11,302 bases of DNA, from NCBI GenBank assembly GCA_937868025.1, contig CALMLJ010000639.1, positions 1 to 11,302 on the forward strand. Direction: 5' to 3'. Position numbers and translations under genes: made by a program. The first letter of the stretch is position 1; each line of letters starts with the position of its first letter. The DNA comes from an uncultured Acidimicrobiaceae bacterium. GTDB lineage: Bacteria; Actinomycetota; Acidimicrobiia; Acidimicrobiales; Microtrichaceae. The notes beneath the pieces are model-generated. The model ran no database searches and was not told where the DNA came from. It saw only the letters and a program-made list of their open reading frames with translations. Positions 1-6,488 of this stretch are shown here, piece by piece.

Positions 1-890
1 TCACCGGTGATCTGGATGCGATAGCCCTCGCCCTGGGGCCAGTCGGGGGCGTCCTCGTCCCGGAGCCGCGTCACGTGCTCGACCACGATGCGCGCCTCGC
101 CGCCGACCATGCCGCGGATCTCGAAGCGCATGCCCGAGATCGTGCCAGCGCCGACAGTGCCCGACGCGATGTCGAAGTCCTCGTCTGCCCGGATGACCTC
201 GTGCCACTCCTCGATGCCGTCGAGCTCGACGCCGAGCGCTGCCGCGACCATCTCGATGACCGGTCCCCACGCCAGTGCGGTACTGCCCGGTGACAGGAGC
301 AGGGACTGGCTCGGATCGGACTTCCCGAAGCCCATGATCTCGAACATCGTGAAGGGGTTGTCCCACGTCGCGTAGTTGACGATCTCCATCATGCGGACCG
401 TCCGGACTTCCTTGCAGAGCGCGAGCGCGTGCACCGTGATGCCGGCGTTGCCGAAGCCCGGGTCGATGCCCGACGTGTAGAAGCTGGCGCCGCCCTCCTT
501 CGCCGCCTCGTCGAGCCGCTCGAACACGCCGGGGCCCGCCGCCTTCGGGAACAGGAGCGGGACGTACGACGTGTTCACGACGTTGATTCCGCGGCGCAAC
601 ATCGCGGCGATGTCCTCGATGACCTGGCCGGGACGGAGGTCGGAGTTGGCCATGTAACAGACGGCGTCGGGCTTGCTGTCGAGCAGCGCGTCGGCATCGT
701 TGGTGGCGATCACGCCAAGGGCGGGGCCGCCACAGATCTCACCGGCGTCGCGACCGGCCTTGGAGTCGGAGTGCACCCACAGGCCGGCGAGCTCGAGGTC
801 GGGGTGGGCGGCGATGGCCGGCACCGCATGGATGCCCACCGTGCCCGTCGCCCACTGGATCACTCGATAGGGCGGTTTGCTGTCGGTCAC
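1..890 (-). CDS. DapB-like NAD(P)H-dependent dehydrogenase (dihydrodipicolinate reductase family), 3' end cut by window
   Basis: The frame is open from a GTG at 890-888 to the window edge (296 complete codons), so no stop is seen. The GTG is preceded by a strong GGGGGAG ribosome site 5 nt upstream, which fixes the start. Residues 9-21 (YRVIQWATGTVGI) form a Rossmann beta-alpha dinucleotide-binding start with a degenerate GxGxxG. The segment SGIDPGFGNAG (140-150) resembles the conserved loop of the actinobacterial DapB-like/2,4-diaminopentanoate-dehydrogenase-like group. Members are usually about 340-360 residues, so roughly 50-60 are probably missing. These proteins are often called dihydrodipicolinate reductase, but this subgroup is unlikely to make lysine; the substrate is unknown. 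It is transcribed away from the PIG-L gene and separated from the cyp51 operon by two genes, so a functional link is not shown. Confidence 0.82.
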   Translation of the reverse strand, partial: MTDSKPPYRVIQWATGTVGIHAVPAIAAHPDLELAGLWVHSDSKAGRDAGEICGGPALGVIATNDADALLDSKPDAVCYMANSDLRPGQVIEDIAAMLRRGINVVNTSYVPLLFPKAAGPGVFERLDEAAKEGGASFYTSGIDPGFGNAGITVHALALCKEVRTVRMMEIVNYATWDNPFTMFEIMGFGKSDPSQSLLLSPGSTALAWGPVIEMVAAALGVELDGIEEWHEVIRADEDFDIASGTVGAGTISGMRFEIRGMVGGEARIVVEHVTRLRDEDAPDWPQGEGYRIQITG

Positions 891-938
891 GGTGTCTCCC
901 CCGGGGTGGTCGGTGGGAGGGACAGTAGTGTCCGGTCG
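891..938. promoter_or_regulatory. Divergent promoter region with two TANNNT -10 elements and a GGACA/TGTCC inverted repeat
   Basis: This 48-bp gap separates two divergent starts. On the plus strand TAGTGT (926-931) fits the actinobacterial -10 pattern TANNNT and ends 7 nt before the GTG at 939, the spacing expected of a leaderless transcript. On the minus strand TACTGT (927-922) also fits and would give a short leader carrying the GGGGGAG ribosome site of the DapB-like gene. The two -10 elements overlap inside an inverted repeat, GGACA (920-924), GTAG spacer, TGTCC (929-933). No clear -35 boxes are visible. Promoter assignment rests on pattern and spacing only. Confidence 0.45.
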
Positions 939-1652
939 GTGAAGGTTCTCGTGCTCTCGCCGCACTACGACGATGCGCCCCTCAGTCTGGGCCAGTCGAT
1001 GCTCGACGGTGAGCTGTCCCGGCACCGTGTCACCGTCGCCGTGCCGTTCGGCCGGTCGAACTGGACGATCTGGTTCCACCCGAAGCGCTGGCGCTGGCCG
1101 ATCGCCTCGGCCATCCGGCTCGGCGAGGAGGCCCGCAACGCGTGGCGGTTCAGGTACCGCGTGCGCATCGGCGGCCTGGAAGAGGCCGTCCTCCGGACCG
1201 GCAACCTGTCGAGCGAGGGCTTCCTCGATCCGACGTTCGCCGCCGGGGAGTCAGGTGACCTGGATTCGGTGACCGGACTCGTCCAGAAGTGGGTATCGGG
1301 CTACGACGTGGTCGTCGCTCCGCTGGGCATCGGCGACCACGTCGATCATCAACTCGTGGCCGAGGCGGCCCGACGGCTGATGGACGCTGGGACCGCCGTG
1401 GCGTTCTACGAGGACCGGCCCTACGCCGTCCTCCTGGAGGAGTCCGAACTCGCGGCCGCCGCCAAGAAGATCGACCCGCGGCTCGTGCGTCGACCCGTCA
1501 GCGGCCCGATGCTACGCAACAAGCACGAGCGCATCTGGTACCCGAGCCAGTTCGACGAGTTCTTCCTGACCGCCATCGACCTCGACGAGAGCGGCGGCCG
1601 CCGCGAGCACGTGTGGGTCCTGCCGGACTCACCGTGGCCGGCGGTGGGGTGA
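939..1652 (+). CDS. PIG-L/LmbE family deacetylase
   Basis: A 237-residue protein with both signatures of the zinc-dependent PIG-L/LmbE N-acetyl hydrolase fold. SPHYDDA at residues 7-13 corresponds to the AHPDDE motif, giving His9 and Asp12 as zinc ligands and Asp11 as general base. GDHVDH at 132-137 supplies His134 and the third ligand His137. FYEDRPY (156-162) matches a motif common in bacterial members. The usual Glu after the Asp pair is Ala here. Relatives remove acetyl groups from GlcNAc-containing small molecules or glycans (for example MshB in mycothiol synthesis), but the substrate of this one is not evident. The start is GTG 939 because homology begins there; an in-frame GTG at 906 has no ribosome site, and the open frame further upstream is antisense to the DapB-like gene. 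It converges on the next gene with only 9 bp between stops. Confidence 0.85.
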   Translation: MKVLVLSPHYDDAPLSLGQSMLDGELSRHRVTVAVPFGRSNWTIWFHPKRWRWPIASAIRLGEEARNAWRFRYRVRIGGLEEAVLRTGNLSSEGFLDPTFAAGESGDLDSVTGLVQKWVSGYDVVVAPLGIGDHVDHQLVAEAARRLMDAGTAVAFYEDRPYAVLLEESELAAAAKKIDPRLVRRPVSGPMLRNKHERIWYPSQFDEFFLTAIDLDESGGRREHVWVLPDSPWPAVG

Positions 1653-1661
1653 CTGACTGGC

Positions 1662-2789
1662 TCAGGCGGGCTTGCCGCAGTCGCCGGTGCAGTGGACCGT
1701 CGGTACCTCGTCGCCGTCCACCAACGCCGTGATCCACTCGAGCAACGAGTTGCCCTCGACCTCGGTCGTGTAGAGCTCCGGGCGACCGAGAATCGTGTGG
1801 ACCTCACCCGGGCCGACCCAGCTGTGGATCTTCGCCCCGCCGTCCTCAGCCTGCTTGGTGTTGTCGTCGATCATCGTCATGAGGTCGTCACCGGGGAACC
1901 CGGCGAGCTCCACGAACGACTGCTGCGTCTCGTCGTAGGCCGTGTCGATCTTGGCGAACGTGACCTCGGGAGCGTGCTTCGTGGTCTGCACGTAGAGCCC
2001 GGGCAACGACCAGGCGACCTGCGGATCACCCGCGGTCTCGGGCCACGGGGGCAACGCCGCATTCGTCCCCCAGAAGGCCGACACGGCGAGCGTGATGGCC
2101 TCGGTTCCGGGGTAGGCGCCCGACGCGTCGGCGATCGAGGTGACCTTGGCGTCGGGGAACAGGTCTTGCGCCAGCCCGGCGTACACCGGCGTCGGCGCGG
2201 AACCGGCACTGCTCCCGGCGACGACGACCTCGGCAGCATCGGGGAACAGGGCCGCGGTCGCAGTGAGCGCCGTGCCGCCGTTGGACGCCCCGTTGTGCTC
2301 GACGACGACTCCCCCGCCGTAGTCGTGGGTCGCGTTCCCGAGGTGCAGGTCGCCCGTGCAGTACGGGACGAACACGATCGAGTCGTCCTTGAACGGGTTC
2401 TTGTCGTTGGCGAGGTCGAAGATGCCGGAGTCCGCCGGGCTGTCGCCAGTGTCCTTCTGGAGGTTGCGGGTATAGGAGGGGGTGTTCGGCCCACAGGTCT
2501 CAGCGGAGAAGCACGCTCCGCCACCCTCCAGGTAGAAGACGACGCGCTCGCTCGTGCCACGGTGCACCCAGAAGTGGAACTCCGACCCGTCGCTGCACTC
2601 GCAGTTCGGCGTGGTCGCGACCTTGCGCCACTCCGGCCCGGCGTCGGCCACCTCGGCCGGCTTGGTCTCGGCGACCGGGGCCGTTGTAGTGGTGTCGGCC
2701 TTGGATTCGGCCGACGACGCGTCGTTCGCGCACGACGAGCCGACGACGATCACGAACGCAACGAGCAACGCTGCAGCGGACTTCCGCAT
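1662..2789 (-). CDS. Pectinacetylesterase-family secreted lipoprotein (serine hydrolase)
   Basis: A 375-residue protein starting at ATG 2789-2787, preceded by AGGGGGAG at 6-7 nt; the open frame extends 23 codons further but without a ribosome site. Residues 1-20 form a signal peptide (MRKS, hydrophobic core, VGSSC), with Cys20 as probable lipid-modified residue; Gly at -3 makes the lipobox slightly atypical. A low-complexity Ala/Thr/Glu linker (21-50) follows, then the hydrolase domain. YLEGGGACF (87-94) is the oxyanion-type segment, GSSAGS (192-197) carries the nucleophile Ser194, and His331 (VHTIL) is the likely catalytic His. Several cysteines (63, 65, 93, 99, 144, 367, 371) suit disulfides outside the membrane. 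Plant relatives deacetylate pectin and animal Notum delipidates Wnt; bacterial substrates are mostly unknown, so only esterase activity on the cell surface is inferred. Confidence 0.88.
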   Translation of the reverse strand: MRKSAAALLVAFVIVVGSSCANDASSAESKADTTTTAPVAETKPAEVADAGPEWRKVATTPNCECSDGSEFHFWVHRGTSERVVFYLEGGGACFSAETCGPNTPSYTRNLQKDTGDSPADSGIFDLANDKNPFKDDSIVFVPYCTGDLHLGNATHDYGGGVVVEHNGASNGGTALTATAALFPDAAEVVVAGSSAGSAPTPVYAGLAQDLFPDAKVTSIADASGAYPGTEAITLAVSAFWGTNAALPPWPETAGDPQVAWSLPGLYVQTTKHAPEVTFAKIDTAYDETQQSFVELAGFPGDDLMTMIDDNTKQAEDGGAKIHSWVGPGEVHTILGRPELYTTEVEGNSLLEWITALVDGDEVPTVHCTGDCGKPA

Positions 2790-2802
2790 GTTCACTCCCC
2801 CT

Positions 2803-2838
2803 GAGTCGGGCGCCGATCGCCGCCCGACTCCGAAGCTA
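2803..2838 (-). promoter_or_regulatory. 28-bp dyad and possible -10 box upstream of the pectinacetylesterase-family gene
   Basis: GAGTCGGGCG (2803-2812) and CGCCCGACTC (2821-2830) are perfect inverted repeats around an 8-bp centre that itself contains CGATCG, giving a 28-bp dyad broken by one mismatched pair (2813/2820). On the minus strand TAGCTT (2838-2833) fits TANNNT and would place the transcript start near 2826, so most of the dyad would be transcribed and would end 1 nt before the AGGGGGAG ribosome site. It could be an operator or a 5' leader hairpin affecting translation. Confidence 0.4.
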
Positions 2839-2871
2839 GCCCGGAGCGCAGCACTCACGAGGCACGGCGCG

Positions 2872-2913
2872 ATCCAGGCTCAGCCGGGCGGATGTGCCCG
2901 GCTGAGCCTGGAT
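2872..2913 (-). terminator. 18-bp perfect hairpin, probable terminator of the cyp51 operon
   Basis: The arms 2872-2889 and 2896-2913 are perfectly complementary over 18 bp around a 6-nt loop (GGATGT on the plus strand). The hairpin lies 31 nt past the stop of the last SDR gene and upstream of the pectinacetylesterase-family promoter. No T-run follows on either strand, which is common for intrinsic-type hairpins in GC-rich actinobacteria. No plus-strand gene ends nearby, so it most likely serves minus-strand transcripts. Confidence 0.7.
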
Positions 2914-2944
2914 TGCCAGAACGGTCGGCTGGGGCCCCCGGACC

Positions 2945-3715
2945 TCAGATGCGCTTCGACTGGCCGCCGTCGACGGCGAAGATCTGGCCGGTGATCCACG
3001 AGCTGTCGTCGGACAGCAGGAAGATCAGCATGTTGGCCATGTCCTCGGGCGTGCCCGGGCGCTTGAGCATCACGTCGCCGAGGAGGACACCGAAGTTCTC
3101 CTCGCCGCCGCTGATCAGCTGCGTGGCCTCGGTGTTGGTCGGGCCGGGGGCGATCGCGTTGACGCGGATCCCCATCGAGGCCATCTCGGCCGCCAGGTTG
3201 ATCGTGATCGAGTTGAGCGCCGCCTTCGCGACACCGTAGAAGCCCGCCGCCATCCAGGCCGCCGTCGACGACTGGTTCACGACCGCCGCGCCCTCCTGCT
3301 TGCGCAGCTCGCGCCAGACGGCACGGGTGGCGTAGATCGCCCCGTTCATGTTCACGTCCATGAACTTGCGGTAGTAGTCGAGGTCGATCCGCAGCAGTCC
3401 GTTGATCTCCATCGAGTGGTAGATCGCCGCGTTGTTGACGAGGTGATCGATGCGACCGAACCGTTCGACGGTGGCCGCCGCCATGGCGATGCAGCTGTCG
3501 GGATCGGACACGTCGACGTGCACGGCCAGTGCCGTGCCGCCCTCGGCCTCGATCGCCGCGACGACGTTCGCCGCGTTCTCGTCGTTGATGTCGGCCACGA
3601 CGACCGACGCACCCTCACGGGCCAGCGCGTGCGCGTACCCCTCGCCGATGCCCTGCCCAGCACCCGTGACGATCGACACCTTGCCGTCGAACTTGCCGCC
3701 GTCCAACTCACCCAT
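2945..3715 (-). CDS. Short-chain dehydrogenase/reductase (last gene of the cyp51 operon)
   Basis: A 256-residue classical SDR. TGAGQGIG (17-24) is the cofactor-binding motif, Asp42 at the end of beta-strand 2 points to NAD(H), NNAA (94-97) and Asn122 complete the fold signature, and Tyr160/Lys164 (YGVAK) are catalytic. The candidate catalytic Ser149 or Ser150 lies only 11 or 10 residues before Tyr, shorter than the usual 12-13. VDGGQ near the C-terminus is typical. Start ATG 3715-3713 lies 3 nt after the upstream stop with only a weak ribosome site, so translation is probably coupled. It likely oxidises a secondary alcohol or reduces a ketone of the pathway substrate. It seems to match the family of M. 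tuberculosis Rv0769, which there directly follows the aldehyde dehydrogenase gene rather than ending the unit. Confidence 0.9.
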   Translation of the reverse strand: MGELDGGKFDGKVSIVTGAGQGIGEGYAHALAREGASVVVADINDENAANVVAAIEAEGGTALAVHVDVSDPDSCIAMAAATVERFGRIDHLVNNAAIYHSMEINGLLRIDLDYYRKFMDVNMNGAIYATRAVWRELRKQEGAAVVNQSSTAAWMAAGFYGVAKAALNSITINLAAEMASMGIRVNAIAPGPTNTEATQLISGGEENFGVLLGDVMLKRPGTPEDMANMLIFLLSDDSSWITGQIFAVDGGQSKRI

Positions 3716-3718
3716 TGA

Positions 3719-4129
3719 TCAGTCGCTTTCTGTCGCGGCGGCAGCGGCCTTCGCTGCAGCCTTGTTGCGGCGGCCGATGATGGCCTCCACCTGATTGTTC
3801 AGCCGAGCGGCGCGGGGCCACCCGGCGTAGTGCGCCATGAAGATCACGATCTCCCGGAGCTGCTCGTCGTCGAGCTCCCCGTTGCCCATGGCTGCGGGGA
3901 TCTGGATGTCGAGCACATCCTCTTGGCCCGATCCGATGCACAGGCCGACGAGGAGGAGTCGCCGGTCGCGGTTGGAGAGACCGGGTCGGTTCCAGATCTC
4001 CGCGAACAGGTGGTCGACGGTGTACCCGAAGAAGTCACCAGGTCCGTCACTCACCTCCCAGCCGTAGACCTCGGTCATCTTCTCGAGGCCCTTGGCTCGC
4101 GCCTCGGACATCTCGGGCAGGTCGGTCAT
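3719..4129 (-). CDS. Carboxymuconolactone decarboxylase-family protein
   Basis: A small all-helical protein of 136 residues in the CMD/AhpD-like family. The central segment LSNRDRRLLLVGLCIGSGQ (51-69) and the hallmark MAHYAGWPRA (98-107), with His100, identify it. The redox CxxC of AhpD is absent, so a peroxidase role is unlikely and a PcaC-like lyase or decarboxylase, or an isomerase-like role, is more plausible. The C-terminal 15 residues are Ala/Lys-rich and probably disordered. The start ATG overlaps the upstream stop by 4 nt (ATGA) and has AAGGGAG 7 nt ahead. M. tuberculosis Rv0771 in the equivalent cluster is annotated as the same family. No protocatechuate-pathway genes are present in the window, so the name should not be read as a muconolactone substrate. 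Confidence 0.85.
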   Translation of the reverse strand: MTDLPEMSEARAKGLEKMTEVYGWEVSDGPGDFFGYTVDHLFAEIWNRPGLSNRDRRLLLVGLCIGSGQEDVLDIQIPAAMGNGELDDEQLREIVIFMAHYAGWPRAARLNNQVEAIIGRRNKAAAKAAAAATESD

Positions 4130-4974
4130 GTTCCGCTCCCTTCGGGCAGCCCGAGCTCGAGCGCCAGTCGTTGCAGCGCCATCGACGCGAGGGGGGTGTC
4201 CACCCCGAGCTCGGCGGCGAGCTCGAGCGCCTGCTGCAGGTCCTTGGCGCCGAGCGACGCCACGTTCTCCATCACGGGGTACCAGTCGTCGCCGGGTGCG
4301 AGTGGACCGGCCGAGTCGCGCAACATGATCGCTCCCGGCCCGCCCGTCACCGAGTCGCTGTGCCGCACGATCTTGCCCAGCTCGGCGACCGGGATGCCGG
4401 CCGCCTCGGCCAGGCGCTGGGCCTCACCGACGGCCGTGAACGCCACGAAGTGCAGGAGGTTGCGCGCCAGCTTGGCGCGGGTGCCGGAGCCGACCGGCCC
4501 GAGGTGGCTGACGAGGGAGGCGAAGTGGCCGAACACGGGGCGGCACAGCTCGACCGCGTCCGCCTCGCCACCGACCATCACGGCGAGGGTGCCGGCGTGG
4601 GCGCCCATGGCACCGCCGGAGATCGGGGCGTCCACGATGTGGACCCCGAGTGGCTCGGCGACCTCGGCGAGGGCGATCGCCGTTGTCGCCTTGATCGTCG
4701 AGTGGATGGCGATGACCAGGCCCGGCCGCGACGCGGCGAGGAGCTCGGTCGTGACGTCGCGCACCTGGTCGTCGTCGCGCACGACCACCGAGATCACGTC
4801 GGCGGAGCGGGCGACGTCGGCCACGTCGGCGGCGGCGGTCGCACCCTTGGCGACCAGCTTCTCGTACGACTCGGGGCGAACGTCGAACACGACGAGGCCG
4901 TCGGGGTTGGCGAGCAACCTCCGTGCCATCGGCCCGCCGATGTTGCCCAGGCCGATGAACCCGGCGACCGCCAT
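4126..4974 (-). CDS. 3-hydroxyisobutyrate dehydrogenase-family (beta-hydroxyacid dehydrogenase) oxidoreductase
   Basis: A 282-residue member of the beta-hydroxyacid dehydrogenase family, close to the usual length. GFIGLGNIGGPMA (5-17) is the N-terminal Rossmann motif, DAPISGGAMGAHAGTL (115-130) is the substrate-binding signature, Lys168 in GTRAKLARN (164-172) is the catalytic lysine with Asn172, and KDLQQAL (244-250) is the conserved C-terminal cofactor-side motif. The family oxidises beta-hydroxyacids with NAD(P), and some members (6-phosphogluconate dehydrogenase) decarboxylate the resulting beta-ketoacid. Start ATG 4974-4972 overlaps the upstream stop by one base (TGATG), preceded by GAGGG. 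Its lone N-terminus was chosen over a long open extension in this frame, which is only antiphase reading of the aldehyde dehydrogenase gene. It corresponds in family to M. tuberculosis Rv0770. Confidence 0.9.
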   Translation of the reverse strand: MAVAGFIGLGNIGGPMARRLLANPDGLVVFDVRPESYEKLVAKGATAAADVADVARSADVISVVVRDDDQVRDVTTELLAASRPGLVIAIHSTIKATTAIALAEVAEPLGVHIVDAPISGGAMGAHAGTLAVMVGGEADAVELCRPVFGHFASLVSHLGPVGSGTRAKLARNLLHFVAFTAVGEAQRLAEAAGIPVAELGKIVRHSDSVTGGPGAIMLRDSAGPLAPGDDWYPVMENVASLGAKDLQQALELAAELGVDTPLASMALQRLALELGLPEGSGT

Positions 4975-6476
4975 CAGATGCCCTCGGCGATCGACTTGAT
5001 CTCGAGGTACTCCTCGAACCCGGCGACACCCATCTCGCGGCCGATGCCGCTCTGCTTGTAGCCGCCGAAGGGCATGTCGGGGCTGTAGAAGATGCCGCCG
5101 TTCACGGCGATCGTGCCGGTGCGCACACGGTTGGCCACGGCCCGCGCCCGAGCAATGTCGCCGCCGACGACCGCACCGGACAGGCCGAAGGCCGAGTTGT
5201 TGGCGATGGCGACCGCGTCGTCGTCCCCGTCGTGGGGAATGACGGCGAGCACCGGGCCGAACACCTCTTCCTGCGCAATCGTGGAGTTCTGGTCGACACC
5301 CGTCAGCACCGTCGGCTCCACGAAGAAGCCACCGGCGAGGTCGCCCTCGAGCTCGCCGGCCTTGCCGCCGGTGACGATCGTGGCGCCTTCGTCGACCGCG
5401 GTGTTGATGTAGCCGAGCACCCGATCCTGCTGGGCCTTGCTCACGAGCGGCCCCATGAAGTTGCCGGCGTCGGTCGGGTCGCCCCACCCGATACCGCCGA
5501 TCATGCCGACGACCTGATCGACGATCTCGTCGTGCATCGCCCGAGGGACCACCATGCGGGTCGTGATCGCGCAGCCCTGACCGGCGTGCGCCATGATCTG
5601 GAACGCCGCACCGATCGCTGCCGTGGCGGGATCGGCGTCGTCCAGGACGATGTACGCCGACTTGCCGCCCAGCTCGAGGAACGTCTTCTTGAGGGTGTCG
5701 GCGGCCGCCGCCATGATCCGGCGGCCGGTCGCGGTCGACCCCGTGAACGACACGAGATCGATCCGGGGATCGGTGCACAGCACCTCGCCGATGGCGTTCT
5801 GCTGCGACGTGATCACGTTGAGCACACCGGCAGGAATGTCGGTGTGCTCGGCGACGAGACGGCCGAGCACCGTGGCCGACCACGGCGTTGCGGGCGCGGC
5901 CTTGAGCACAACGGTGCAGCCGGCGGCGAGCGCCGGACCGACCTTGGCGAGGTTGATCTGGTGGGGGAAGTTCCACGGGGTGATCGCCGCGACCACGCCG
6001 ATCGGCTCGCGGCGGATCGTGCGGTGCGACTTCATGCCGAACGGGGCCGCCTCGCCCATGTCGGTCTCCCACGCGTAGCCCTCGGCCGTGTCGGCAGCGA
6101 AGCCGAGGCCCTCGACGGGCACGTCGAGCTGGGCGCCGTAGGTGAGCGAGACGGGACAGCCGACCTCAGCGACGGTCAGCTCGCGGATCTCGTCGGCGTG
6201 CTCCTGGAACGCCGCCTGGAGCTGACGGATGCAGCGCACCCGGAACTCGACGTCGGTCGACCAGTCGGTCTCGTCGAAGGCTCGGCGGGCGGCTGCCATG
6301 GCGAGCTCGATGTCGTCGAGCGACGCGTCGGGCGCCACGCCGACGACCTTGCCGGTCGCCGGGTTGATGTTCTCGTAGGTGGCGCCGCCGGACGCGGGCA
6401 CCAGCTTGCCGTCGATCAGGAGGAGCGCTTCGGCCGCGCCCCACGCGTCGCTGCCGGGTGTACCTGGGAGTGCCAT
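4974..6476 (-). CDS. NAD(P)-dependent aldehyde dehydrogenase
   Basis: A full-length 500-residue aldehyde dehydrogenase. Visible landmarks are TPWNFP (166-171, catalytic Asn169), LKAAP with Lys192 for cofactor binding, FTGSTATG (244-251), general base Glu268 in LELGG, nucleophile Cys302 in GQGC, EEVFGP (403-408, Glu404) and PFGGYKQSGIGRE (469-481). All key residues are intact. It oxidises an aldehyde to the acid; the substrate is presumably a product of P450 or alcohol-dehydrogenase steps in this operon. Start ATG 6476-6474 has AGAGAGGA about 6 nt upstream, 12 nt after the preceding stop. M. tuberculosis Rv0768 (aldA) in the equivalent cluster is the same family. Specificity for a particular aldehyde cannot be inferred. 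Confidence 0.95.
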   Translation of the reverse strand: MALPGTPGSDAWGAAEALLLIDGKLVPASGGATYENINPATGKVVGVAPDASLDDIELAMAAARRAFDETDWSTDVEFRVRCIRQLQAAFQEHADEIRELTVAEVGCPVSLTYGAQLDVPVEGLGFAADTAEGYAWETDMGEAAPFGMKSHRTIRREPIGVVAAITPWNFPHQINLAKVGPALAAGCTVVLKAAPATPWSATVLGRLVAEHTDIPAGVLNVITSQQNAIGEVLCTDPRIDLVSFTGSTATGRRIMAAAADTLKKTFLELGGKSAYIVLDDADPATAAIGAAFQIMAHAGQGCAITTRMVVPRAMHDEIVDQVVGMIGGIGWGDPTDAGNFMGPLVSKAQQDRVLGYINTAVDEGATIVTGGKAGELEGDLAGGFFVEPTVLTGVDQNSTIAQEEVFGPVLAVIPHDGDDDAVAIANNSAFGLSGAVVGGDIARARAVANRVRTGTIAVNGGIFYSPDMPFGGYKQSGIGREMGVAGFEEYLEIKSIAEGI

Positions 6477-6488
6477 CTCAGTCCTCTC

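Noticed and set aside
429..938. 170-codon N-terminal extension of the PIG-L protein
   Set aside because: Most of it is antisense to the DapB-like gene and shows no family similarity. Homology starts at the VKVLVLSPH segment.
1692..2804. 370-codon plus-strand open frame opposite the esterase gene
   Set aside because: The minus-strand gene has a signal peptide, catalytic motifs and a ribosome site. The plus-strand product has none of these.
2931..2938. GGGGCCCC palindrome next to the last SDR stop
   Set aside because: It is eight bp with no loop. The adjacent 18-bp hairpin is the far better terminator candidate.
4194..4207. GGGGTG-TC-CACCCC inverted repeat
   Set aside because: It is a six-bp stem with a 2-nt centre inside the HIBADH-like coding region, expected by chance in GC-rich DNA.
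4126..6072. 648-codon minus-strand frame that looks like a fusion with the HIBADH-like protein
   Set aside because: Upstream of 4974 it reads the aldehyde dehydrogenase gene in the wrong frame and gives Arg/Gly/His-rich sequence. The real start is the ATG at 4974, overlapping the aldehyde dehydrogenase stop.
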